Origin: CASICS01 sp045564455
GTDB lineage: Bacteria > Pseudomonadota > Gammaproteobacteria > Magnimaribacterales > AG-339-G14
DNA length: 64,000 bases
Direction: 5' to 3'
Assembly: GCA_045564455.1 (NCBI GenBank)
Contig: JBJLHG010000002.1
Coordinates: 248,001 to 312,000 of the forward strand
The notes below the pieces were generated by a model. The model did not search any database. It was not told where the DNA came from and worked only from the letters and a program-made list of their open reading frames with translations. Shown one piece after another: positions 1 through 7,727 of the stretch. Positions within the stretch are counted from its first letter, which is position 1. Every line of letters starts with the position of its first letter. The position numbers were made by a program, and so were the translations under genes.

Positions 1-896
1 CTTATGCAGCTAACCTAAAAAATCTATCTGCAGTAGAAAAAGATATTAGATACAAATTCGAAAAAGTAAATATCCAAAATCAACAAAAAATAGAAGATCT
101 TTTTTTTGAAAATAAACCTAGAGCAATTATAAACTTTGCTGCTGAAAGCCACGTCGATAAGTCTATTGAGGGGCCAGAAGCTTTTATAAACGCAAATATC
201 TTAGGAACTTTTTCTATGCTTAATGCAGCCCTAAACTATTACAAAGTAATATCTAAAGAAGAAAAAAGAAGTTTTAGGTTTATACATGTTTCAACAGATG
301 AAGTTTTTGGCTCCTTAAAAAAAGAAGACCAAAGCTCAAATGAAAAAAGTGCTTATAAACCAAACAGTCCGTATTCTGCTTCTAAAGCGGCTAGTGATCA
401 TTTAGTCAGGGCTTGGTTTCATACCTATGGTTTGCCAACCATAACCTCAAATTGCACTAATAATTATGGACCAAGACAATTTACTGAAAAATTAATTCCT
501 TTGATAATATCTAATGCAGTTAAAGGAAAAAAATTGCCAATTTATGGAGACGGAAAAAATATAAGAGATTGGCTTTATGTAGAAGATCATTGTTCAGCAA
601 TAATAAAAATTTTAGAAAAAGGCAAAGTAGGAGAGACTTATAATATTGGTGGAAACAGTGAAAAAAATAACAATGAAATTGTTTCAGAAATTTGCAAAAT
701 TTTAGATTCCATTTCGCCAAGAGAAGACAAGACTTCATACTTATCTCAAATTGAATATGTAGAAGATAGAGCGGGTCATGATTTTAGATATAGCTTAGAT
801 ATTTCAAAAATAAACAAGGAACTTGGCTGGTTCCCAGAACAAACTTTTTCTGCTGGATTAGAAAAAACAATTAAATGGTATCTGGATAATTTATAA
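1..896 (+). CDS. rfbB: dTDP-glucose 4,6-dehydratase, 5' end cut by window
   Basis: Converts dTDP-glucose to dTDP-4-keto-6-deoxyglucose, the second step of dTDP-L-rhamnose synthesis in the cytoplasm. The reading frame is open from base 3 of the window, well upstream of the first internal ATG at 216. That upstream part encodes family motifs (AAESHVDKSI, then the N-terminal YAANL segment), so the gene is truncated by the window edge and 216 is not its start. The extended-SDR catalytic motifs are visible: STDEVFG and YSASK. It is followed after 8 bases by rfbD, in a B-D-A-C cluster. Confidence 0.96.
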   Translation, partial: YAANLKNLSAVEKDIRYKFEKVNIQNQQKIEDLFFENKPRAIINFAAESHVDKSIEGPEAFINANILGTFSMLNAALNYYKVISKEEKRSFRFIHVSTDEVFGSLKKEDQSSNEKSAYKPNSPYSASKAASDHLVRAWFHTYGLPTITSNCTNNYGPRQFTEKLIPLIISNAVKGKKLPIYGDGKNIRDWLYVEDHCSAIIKILEKGKVGETYNIGGNSEKNNNEIVSEICKILDSISPREDKTSYLSQIEYVEDRAGHDFRYSLDISKINKELGWFPEQTFSAGLEKTIKWYLDNL

Positions 897-904
897 ATCT
901 TGTA

Positions 905-1825
905 ATGTTAGATAAAAATATTCTGGAAGATAACAAGAAAAAGATTTTAATTCTTGGATCAAATGGGCAAATCGGAAAGCATCTCTCAAAAGATTTAACC
1001 ACGCTCGGCGAAGTAATTTCCTTAGACAGAGATGGATTTGATTTTGAAAATCCAAAATCTTTAGATTTAATCATTAAAACAATAAATCCAAAATTTATTA
1101 TTAATGCAGCTGCATACACAAACGTCGATGGCGCAGAGGATTTTGAAAAGAATGCCTATCAAGTTAATGCTTTGACAGTAAAAAAACTAGCAATTTTGGC
1201 CCATGAAAACGACGCCGTTTTAATACACTTTTCAACTGATTATGTATTTGATGGCTCAAAAGAAAAACCTTATTCAGAGAATGATACTGCAAAGCCTATC
1301 TCAGTTTATGGAAATTCTAAATTAGAAGGAGAAAAATTTATTGCTGAGGCATGTTCAAAGTACTTAATTTTGAGGACCAGCGGTGTTATTTCAAAAAATG
1401 ACGACAACTTCATTTCAAAAATAATTAATCTATCTAAAGACAGAGATGAGTTAAATATTGTTTCAGATCAAGAGACTAGTTTAAATTTTTCGGGTTTTAT
1501 TTCTTCGGCTGTTTATAAAATAATTACTTCACTTGAACAAAATTTAAATAAAGAAAATAGATGGGGAACCTATCATCTTTCTGGTAGTGAATCAGGCACT
1601 TGGTTTGAATTTGCTAAGTTCACTCAAGAGATATCAAAAAAAATATATCTAAAATCTAGCTTTTCTATGATAGATATAAATCCGATACCTTCATCAAAAT
1701 TTACTCAAAGAGCTAAAAGACCAAAATATTCTTTTCTCTCTTCTGTTAAATTAAAAGATAACTTTGGAATAGAATTACCTAATTGGAAAAAAAGCATTAT
1801 TGAAATTATGGGAAATAATGAATAA
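905..1825 (+). CDS. rfbD: dTDP-4-dehydrorhamnose reductase
   Basis: Last step of dTDP-L-rhamnose synthesis: NAD(P)H reduction of dTDP-4-keto-L-rhamnose. The 306-residue protein has the N-terminal Rossmann motif GSNGQIG (around residue 18), AAYTNVDGAE, STDYVFDG and the catalytic YGNSK motif, in the usual order and at about the usual family length. The first ATG was taken; the first dozen residues precede the nucleotide-binding strand and could be trimmed. It lies between rfbB and rfbA and overlaps rfbA by 8 bases, so the cluster is probably co-transcribed. Confidence 0.95.
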   Translation: MLDKNILEDNKKKILILGSNGQIGKHLSKDLTTLGEVISLDRDGFDFENPKSLDLIIKTINPKFIINAAAYTNVDGAEDFEKNAYQVNALTVKKLAILAHENDAVLIHFSTDYVFDGSKEKPYSENDTAKPISVYGNSKLEGEKFIAEACSKYLILRTSGVISKNDDNFISKIINLSKDRDELNIVSDQETSLNFSGFISSAVYKIITSLEQNLNKENRWGTYHLSGSESGTWFEFAKFTQEISKKIYLKSSFSMIDINPIPSSKFTQRAKRPKYSFLSSVKLKDNFGIELPNWKKSIIEIMGNNE

Positions 1826-2702
1826 AACTATAAATAATAGAAAAGGAATTATATTAGCTGGAGGAGTTGGTTCAAGGCTTCATCCACTTACACAAGTTAT
1901 TTCGAAACAATTACTTCCTGTCTTTGACAAACCTATGGTCTATTATCCTCTTTCAACACTTATGCTTGCTGGAATAAAAGAAATAGCAATAATATCTACA
2001 CCTAAAGATTTGCCTAAATTTAAGAAATTACTAGGGTCTGGAAAACAGTGGGGCTTAAAATTAAAGTATATAAAACAGACAAAACCAAATGGAATTGCTG
2101 AAGCCTTCATTCTGTCAAAAGATTTTATTAAAAACGATCCTAGTTGCTTAATATTAGGAGATAACATTTATCATGGAAACGACTTAACAAAAATTTTAAG
2201 AGAAGCAAACGAAGATGAAGATAATTCCACTATTTTTACATATCAAGTTAAGGATCCAGAAAGATTTGGTATTCTGACTTTAGATAAAAGTGGTCTGCCT
2301 GCAAAGATCCAAGAGAAGCCTAAGTTACCAAAAAGTAATCTTGCCATCACGGGCCTATATTTTTTTCCAAAAAATGTTTCTTCAAGAGCTAAAAAATTAA
2401 AACCATCTAAAAGAGGAGAATTAGAAATCTCTGATCTTAATGCGGGTTATTTAAAAGACAAATTATTAAGAGCTAAGATATTAAATAGAGGTTTTACTTG
2501 GTTAGATACTGGAACGTTTGATAGTTTGCTTGAAGCTTCAAACTTTATTTCTCTCGTTCAAAATAGACAAAGCACAATTGTTGCCTGTCCGGAAGAAATT
2601 GCATATAAAAATGGGTGGATTAAAAAGTCTGATTTATTAAAATTATCTAAGTCGATGAAAAACTCTTATAGCAGCTTCCTAACAAAACTTTTGAAAGAAT
2701 AG
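1818..2702 (+). CDS. rfbA: glucose-1-phosphate thymidylyltransferase
   Basis: Makes dTDP-glucose from glucose-1-phosphate and dTTP, the entry step to dTDP-rhamnose. The nucleotidyltransferase signature GGVGSRLHPLT lies near residues 15-25, followed by KQLLPV, YYPLSTLMLAGI, LGDNIYHG, EKPK and GFTWLDTGT, all typical of RmlA. The ATG at 1818 gives about 294 residues, the normal length. A TTG at 1800 would add six residues and is less likely. The start overlaps the rfbD stop by 8 bases, consistent with translational coupling. Confidence 0.96.
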   Translation: MNKTINNRKGIILAGGVGSRLHPLTQVISKQLLPVFDKPMVYYPLSTLMLAGIKEIAIISTPKDLPKFKKLLGSGKQWGLKLKYIKQTKPNGIAEAFILSKDFIKNDPSCLILGDNIYHGNDLTKILREANEDEDNSTIFTYQVKDPERFGILTLDKSGLPAKIQEKPKLPKSNLAITGLYFFPKNVSSRAKKLKPSKRGELEISDLNAGYLKDKLLRAKILNRGFTWLDTGTFDSLLEASNFISLVQNRQSTIVACPEEIAYKNGWIKKSDLLKLSKSMKNSYSSFLTKLLKE

Positions 2703-2703
2703 A

Positions 2704-3240
2704 ATGAGAAAAGAATCCCTAAACGAAGTATCAATCTTAAACCCAAAAGTCTTTTCAGATGAAAGAGGAAGTTTTTCAGAAAATTTTAATCTCCATAGGT
2801 TTAGAGAATCAATAGGAGATGATTATTCATTTGTACAAGACAATAAAAGTGTTTCTAAAAAAGGAGTCTTTAGAGGTCTTCACTATCAACTTAATAATCC
2901 TCAAGGAAAGTTAGTGCAAGTTTTCTCTGGGGAGGTTTTTGATGTAATTGTAGATTTAAGAAAAAGCTCAAATACATTTGGAGACTGGATGGGAATAACT
3001 TTATCTAAAGAAAATGGGAAACAATTATGGGTGCCTCCAGGATTAGCTCATGGATTTTTAGTATTGAGTAATGAAGCAGAATTTTTCTACAAGGTTACAG
3101 ACTATTGGAACAAAGATGATGAAAGGTGCTTGAAATGGAATGATCAAGACTTAAATATAGATCTACCTATAAAGCCAACCTTAATTTCAGAAAACGATCA
3201 AAAAGGAAAACTTTTTAAAGATGCTGAATATTTTGCATAA
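2704..3240 (+). CDS. rfbC: dTDP-4-dehydrorhamnose 3,5-epimerase
   Basis: Epimerises dTDP-4-keto-6-deoxyglucose at C3 and C5. The cupin-like protein of 178 residues has the family motifs FVQDN, FRGLHYQ (catalytic His60), KLVQV, DVIVDLR, LWVPPGLAHGF and FFYKVTDYW. It begins 1 base after the rfbA stop and completes the B-D-A-C set, so this locus alone can supply dTDP-L-rhamnose for a surface polysaccharide. No glycosyltransferase is seen inside the window; they may lie upstream. Confidence 0.96.
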   Translation: MRKESLNEVSILNPKVFSDERGSFSENFNLHRFRESIGDDYSFVQDNKSVSKKGVFRGLHYQLNNPQGKLVQVFSGEVFDVIVDLRKSSNTFGDWMGITLSKENGKQLWVPPGLAHGFLVLSNEAEFFYKVTDYWNKDDERCLKWNDQDLNIDLPIKPTLISENDQKGKLFKDAEYFA

Positions 3241-3288
3241 CTTTTAAGACGTTTAAATTAGTTTTAGAAATTAAATTCAAACTGATAA

Positions 3289-3294
3289 TATAAT
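3289..3294 (+). promoter_or_regulatory. candidate -10 element upstream of the NPD flavoprotein
   Basis: A perfect TATAAT hexamer lies in the 69-base gap after rfbC, 16 bases before the next start codon. No convincing -35 is seen at the right distance, and the transcript start expected from it would fall on the GGAG ribosome site at 3298-3301. In such AT-rich DNA this is weak evidence. Confidence 0.3.
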
Positions 3295-3309
3295 TTCGGA
3301 GAAAATTTT

Positions 3310-4233
3310 ATGAATCGAGTTACACAGCACTTAGGAACAAAATATCCAATCGTCCAGGCACCCATGGGTTGGATAGCAAGAAGTCAGTTAGCTTCAGCAG
3401 TATCGAATTCAGGTGGGCTAGGAGTCATAGAAACTTCTTCTGGAGAGGTAGATGCATGCAAAAAAGAAATAAAAAAAATGTCGGAATTAACTGACAAGCC
3501 TTTCGGAGTTAATTTACCAATAATGTTTTTACAAGATGATTCAATTGTAGATTTTGTTGCTGAATGTGGAGTTAAGTTTGTTACCACATCAGCTGGAAGT
3601 CCTGCCAAATACATAGATGTTCTTAAGGGCGCAGGTTTAACTGTTTATCATGCAGTACCAAGTCTTGCTGGAGCTATGAAAGCAGCTGAAGCTGGAGTCG
3701 ATGGATTAGTTGTAGAGGGAACAGAAGGTGGTGGATTCAAAAATCCCGAAGAAGTAGGGCTATTTGTTTTAATTCAAGCTATAAGGAAAAAAATTGATCT
3801 TCCAATAATTGCTGCTGGAGGAATAGCAGATGGCCAAGGAATGGCTGCAGCGTTTGCTGTTGGAGCAGAAGGGATTCAGATGGGTACAAGATTTGTTTCT
3901 AGCAAAGAAAGTCCAGTACATAATAATTGGAAGAATGCTATTTTGGAGGGTACTGAATCTGATACGTATGTATTGAATAAAACAGGCTCGCCTTGTTTAA
4001 GAGCAATTAAAACTGATTATACAAAAGAGATCTTTGAAAAAGGATCAATGGATATGAGTGTTTTTGGAAGCGTTCAAGACTTATATTTTGGCGGCGATCT
4101 TAATGCTGCGCCAGCTCTAACTGGACAATCAATGGGGCTTATAGATGAGATAAAATCTGTTCAAACTATAATTAATGAAACTGTAAAAGACTTTAATTCT
4201 ACTTGTGAACAACTTCAAAGTTCTAAGATATAA
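3310..4233 (+). CDS. nitronate monooxygenase-like FMN protein (2-nitropropane dioxygenase family), lacking the usual His
   Basis: TIM-barrel flavoprotein of 307 residues related to nitronate monooxygenase and FabK. Seen: the N-terminal PIVQAPMGWIA segment, SNSGGLGVIE, PFGVNLP, and the FMN-phosphate region AAGGIADGQGMAAAFAVGAEGIQMGTRF (split here as two known family blocks). In the family motif GTEAGGH the His is the catalytic or cation-binding residue; here the motif reads GTEGGGF, with Phe143. The protein may thus be an NPD-fold enzyme with a different reaction. It has a GGAG ribosome site and stands alone after the rhamnose genes. Confidence 0.8.
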   Translation: MNRVTQHLGTKYPIVQAPMGWIARSQLASAVSNSGGLGVIETSSGEVDACKKEIKKMSELTDKPFGVNLPIMFLQDDSIVDFVAECGVKFVTTSAGSPAKYIDVLKGAGLTVYHAVPSLAGAMKAAEAGVDGLVVEGTEGGGFKNPEEVGLFVLIQAIRKKIDLPIIAAGGIADGQGMAAAFAVGAEGIQMGTRFVSSKESPVHNNWKNAILEGTESDTYVLNKTGSPCLRAIKTDYTKEIFEKGSMDMSVFGSVQDLYFGGDLNAAPALTGQSMGLIDEIKSVQTIINETVKDFNSTCEQLQSSKI

Positions 4234-4313
4234 TCTTTAAAAAATTTAACTAGCTATTTCAATCCTTTTGAAAAAGAATTAATCTAATTGATCAAAGTTA
4301 AGGAAAGACTAAA

Positions 4314-4778
4314 ATGGATTGGTTCTTACAAAACATAAGCGTAATTATTCAAGCTGCAGCAGCCCTTGGAGCTCTTGGCACAGTATTTTTCTTGATAAGA
4401 GAAATGGCAGAACAAAATAGAGTTTCTAAAGCAAATGTAAGACAAAATGTTGCTGACAGCCATCAAAAGATGGCGTTAGCTGGAATGACAAAAGATATTG
4501 TTCAAATAAAAATTAAACTCAGGAAAGATGAGCCTTTAACAGAAGAAGAAGATGCGATGTATTTATCATATTTTGCAGTGATGCTTCGATCTAGAGAAAA
4601 TCAATATTATCAATACACAATTGGCATGCTGGATGAATCAGAGTGGGCATCATTTTTAAAATCATTTAAAACATTATTCAAATCACCTCATCACTTAAAG
4701 TTATGGTCTTTCATGAGAGAAACCTTTGATTCAGATTTTGTTTTGATAGTTGATGATTTAATAGAAGAGGGGAAATGA
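4314..4778 (+). CDS. small membrane protein of unknown function, first gene of the c-di-GMP locus
   Basis: I do not recognise a named family. The 154-residue protein has one clear hydrophobic segment near residues 8-28, then a charged helical cytoplasmic-type region with residues such as REMAEQNR, and a tail of short helices rich in Trp and Phe. An AAGGAAAG ribosome site precedes the ATG. Its stop overlaps the start of the EAL gene by 4 bases (ATGA), so it is probably co-translated with that gene and may tether or report to the signalling module. The functional link is inferred from position only. Confidence 0.75.
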   Translation: MDWFLQNISVIIQAAAALGALGTVFFLIREMAEQNRVSKANVRQNVADSHQKMALAGMTKDIVQIKIKLRKDEPLTEEEDAMYLSYFAVMLRSRENQYYQYTIGMLDESEWASFLKSFKTLFKSPHHLKLWSFMRETFDSDFVLIVDDLIEEGK

Positions 4779-5896
4779 GCATAAATCAGAAAAAACAGCT
4801 TTATTTAATAGAATCTTTACAGCAACATCCAAGCGCTTTCATTATTTTTGATAAAAACTTAAGCATTCAATGGATGAATAACTCTTCAAGATATATTTTT
4901 GCATGTGAGGACAATTGTGAACCTGATTGCAACGATGACTGTGATGTTGAAATTAAAGGAATTTTCAATATTAAAAAATCGGAAAAATTAAAAGAGGTAA
5001 AAGTTGCTTCGTCTTTTGAATCTAACGTAGACATGAGATTAAGAAAAATTAATTTCTTTCTTAGATGCAGAGTCCATGAGGTTCCTATAGCAGATGAATC
5101 GACTTTTTTTCTCTTAGAGGTTTTAACAAACAACAAAGAAACTTTAGAGGCTCTTCGAGGGACGATTTCATGCATTGAGCATGACAGAATAGATTTGGCT
5201 TATCAAAAACAAGTAAATTTAAAATCGGGAAAATTAGTGGGTTTAGAAGCTTTGCTAAGAATGAGAGACGAAGATGGAAATATTATTCCGAATGATAAAT
5301 TCATACCATTGATAGAAGGAGAAAGCCTATTTTCTTTAGTAGTAATGGCTTCTTTAGAAAAACTAAAAGAAGCATTTGATTTAAAAAATGAAGTAGATAT
5401 GTCAGGCGTAACTATTTATTTAAATGTTTCTGCTCATACTGCTATGCAGGAAAACTTTACTAATATTTTTATAGAATATGTAAAGGAATTGAATCTACAA
5501 CCTGGAGAACTTGGTTTAGAGATTACAGAAACAGCCGAGCTAGAAGATGTAAAAAAAGCTGGCGAATCTTTTCAAAAATTAAAAGATTTTGGTATTCCGT
5601 TAGCAATAGATGATTTTGGTGCTGGATATTCCTCTTTGAGTTATTTAAGAGACTTGCCAGTAGATTCTGTGAAGTTAGATAAAGTTTTTTCTCAAACTAT
5701 TTCTGAAAAGACGACTTCAGAATTAATTAAATTTGTTGTCAGTGTATGTGATACTTTGTCATTACAAATGCTAGGCGAAGGAATAGAAACAGAAGATCAA
5801 AAACAAAGATTCATAGATATTGGATGTCCTAATGGACAAGGTTATTTAATGCATAGGCCTGAATTTTTAGACGAATTAAAAGGTAGTTTAGGATGA
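4775..5896 (+). CDS. PAS-like domain plus EAL cyclic-di-GMP phosphodiesterase
   Basis: Likely hydrolyses c-di-GMP to pGpG in the cytoplasm. Residues 10-120 look PAS-like and contain four cysteines at regular spacing (C44, C48, C52, C56) in an acidic loop. The EAL domain (about 135-370) keeps the catalytic set: GLEALLR, LNVSA, EITETAE, IDDFGAGYSS, KLDK, GEGIE and QGYLM, so activity is expected. The gene overlaps both neighbours by 4 bases and precedes a GGDEF protein, giving a matched breakdown and synthesis pair. The cysteines could bind metal or sense redox state; this is inference. Confidence 0.9.
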   Translation: MSINQKKQLYLIESLQQHPSAFIIFDKNLSIQWMNNSSRYIFACEDNCEPDCNDDCDVEIKGIFNIKKSEKLKEVKVASSFESNVDMRLRKINFFLRCRVHEVPIADESTFFLLEVLTNNKETLEALRGTISCIEHDRIDLAYQKQVNLKSGKLVGLEALLRMRDEDGNIIPNDKFIPLIEGESLFSLVVMASLEKLKEAFDLKNEVDMSGVTIYLNVSAHTAMQENFTNIFIEYVKELNLQPGELGLEITETAELEDVKKAGESFQKLKDFGIPLAIDDFGAGYSSLSYLRDLPVDSVKLDKVFSQTISEKTTSELIKFVVSVCDTLSLQMLGEGIETEDQKQRFIDIGCPNGQGYLMHRPEFLDELKGSLG

Positions 5897-7353
5897 GCCA
5901 AGAAATAAAAAAGCCATCAAAAGGCGCAGAGCAAATACTTCTTGCTCAAATAAAACAAGAATTTACTGCGCCAGCTGACGCTATAGAACAATACATTGAT
6001 TTAATTGCTCAATATGCAGAAGAAAATAAAATTAATTTAAATGATGAGATAACTCAAATTAGATCAGGGCAAGAAAAGCTTTTGACGCAATATGAAGAAG
6101 CATTCAGAGAAAATACTAAAAACGATGCTCAAAGAAATAAAACAGCTCAAGAATATTCTGAACTGAGACATAATTTAAGAACACCATTAAACGCAATAAT
6201 TGGGTATAGCGAAATATTAATGGAAGATTTTGAAGACGATTTATCGGAAAGCTGTATAGAGGATCTCAATAATATTTTATCCCTTTCTCGAGATACAGAA
6301 AAAGCTATAGAAAAATTTGTAGACTTTATTAAAGGAGATCTTAAATCCGAACCTTCAGATAATTCAGGAACAAGCAGCATAAAGAATGCTGAGTCTCTTT
6401 TTAAATCTTTAGGAGATCTTGATTATAGTCTTGAGATAGACGACAACTTAAAAGATGCTGATATTTTAATAGTAGATGATAACGTTACAAATTGTGAAGT
6501 TCTTCAGAGACGACTTGGACAACATGGACTAGATTGCAGAGTTGTATACAACGGGACAGATGCAATAACAGAAGTTAACCGACAAACTCCTGATTTGATT
6601 CTTTTAGATGTAATTCTTCCAGATATCAATGGGTTAGAATTATTGAAAGAATTTAGATTAAATCATAGTGCAGATGAACTTCCGATAATTATGGTTTCGG
6701 CTTTTAATGATGTAGATAGTACAGCTAAATGTATTAAGTTAGGAGCTACAGATTATTTACCAAAGCCTCTTAACGGGACCATCTTAATGGCTAAAGCTGT
6801 GGCTAGTTTAGAGGCTAAATATTTTAGAGAAGCAAATAGAAAGCTTTTAGAAGAGTTGCACATAAGAGCAACTACTTGTCCTCTTACAGGAATTTACAAT
6901 AGAAAAGTAGTGTTTGATCACGGGCAAGAATTCTTCGAAAAAGCAAAGAAAGAAACTGAAAAACACTTTTCTTTATTATCGATAGATATAGATTTTTTTA
7001 AAAAAGTAAATGACACCTACGGCCATCCTGGAGGCGATGTTGTGATAATTGCTTTAGCTAATTTATTAAAAGATAAAAGCGAGCCAAATATTGTTGGAAG
7101 GGTTGGTGGAGAAGAATACATGGCTCTTATCATGGATAATGAATCAGAAACGATAGAAGAATTTTGCTCTTCTCTTAGAAAAGAAGTAAACAATCTAAAA
7201 ATACCATTCCAAGATATAGAGATTAATATTAATATTAGCGGAGGCGTAACTCATTCTTCAACCTCGTCAAGTTTTGAAGATATGATCAATGTTGCCGATG
7301 AAAGATTATATAAATCTAAAGAAAATGGAAGAGATCAAATAACTTTTGACTAG
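5893..7353 (+). CDS. HisKA-like helices, receiver and GGDEF diguanylate cyclase
   Basis: The 486-residue protein has three parts. Residues 85-150 resemble a HisKA dimerisation/phosphoacceptor domain, with His93 in RHNLRTPLNAIIGYSE, but no HATPase domain follows and the acid normally after the His is Asn. Residues about 188-305 are a receiver (IVDDN, LLDVILPD phospho-Asp, DYLPKP Lys). Residues about 325-486 are GGDEF, with an intact RVGGEEY and DIDFFKKVNDTYGH, so c-di-GMP synthesis is expected. The likely arrangement is receiver-controlled cyclase, perhaps docking to another kinase. It overlaps the EAL gene by ATGA. Confidence 0.9.
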   Translation: MSQEIKKPSKGAEQILLAQIKQEFTAPADAIEQYIDLIAQYAEENKINLNDEITQIRSGQEKLLTQYEEAFRENTKNDAQRNKTAQEYSELRHNLRTPLNAIIGYSEILMEDFEDDLSESCIEDLNNILSLSRDTEKAIEKFVDFIKGDLKSEPSDNSGTSSIKNAESLFKSLGDLDYSLEIDDNLKDADILIVDDNVTNCEVLQRRLGQHGLDCRVVYNGTDAITEVNRQTPDLILLDVILPDINGLELLKEFRLNHSADELPIIMVSAFNDVDSTAKCIKLGATDYLPKPLNGTILMAKAVASLEAKYFREANRKLLEELHIRATTCPLTGIYNRKVVFDHGQEFFEKAKKETEKHFSLLSIDIDFFKKVNDTYGHPGGDVVIIALANLLKDKSEPNIVGRVGGEEYMALIMDNESETIEEFCSSLRKEVNNLKIPFQDIEININISGGVTHSSTSSSFEDMINVADERLYKSKENGRDQITFD

Positions 7354-7366
7354 ATAGGGAAATAAT

Positions 7367-7726
7367 ATGAAAAAAATTTTATATGTTGAAGATAATGAAA
7401 TGAATAGGGATATGCTGGGAAGAAGATTAACTAGAAGAGAGTATGAGGTTATCTTCGCTTTCGATGGTCAGGAAGGCCTAGATAAAATGAAATCAGAAAA
7501 TCCTGATTTAGTTTTAATGGATATGGGGTTGCCAGTCTTGGATGGATGGGATGCTACTTCCAAAGCTAAAGAGGATCCTGAGATTTCTTCAATTCCAATA
7601 ATTGCTTTAACTGCTCATGCTATGGAACATGATAGACAAAAAGCTTTAGATTGTGGAGCGGATGATTTTGATACTAAGCCGGTAGATTTCAAAAGGCTTT
7701 TAGAAAAAATAGAAGCTAAGATTTAA
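7367..7726 (+). CDS. single-domain response regulator (DivK/CheY-like)
   Basis: A stand-alone receiver of 119 residues: acidic pocket VEDNEMNRD, phospho-acceptor Asp52 in LMDMGLPVLDG, ALTAHAM and the DTKP lysine. There is no output domain, so it probably acts by protein contact or as a phosphate relay, as DivK does. It sits 13 bases after the GGDEF gene and ends 1 base from the end of the convergent hybrid kinase gene, a natural candidate partner (inferred from position). Confidence 0.93.
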   Translation: MKKILYVEDNEMNRDMLGRRLTRREYEVIFAFDGQEGLDKMKSENPDLVLMDMGLPVLDGWDATSKAKEDPEISSIPIIALTAHAMEHDRQKALDCGADDFDTKPVDFKRLLEKIEAKI

Positions 7727-7727
7727 G

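Noticed and set aside
216..218. ATG at 216 as the start of rfbB
   Set aside because: The frame is open to the window edge and the upstream part encodes conserved RfbB residues, so this is an internal Met.
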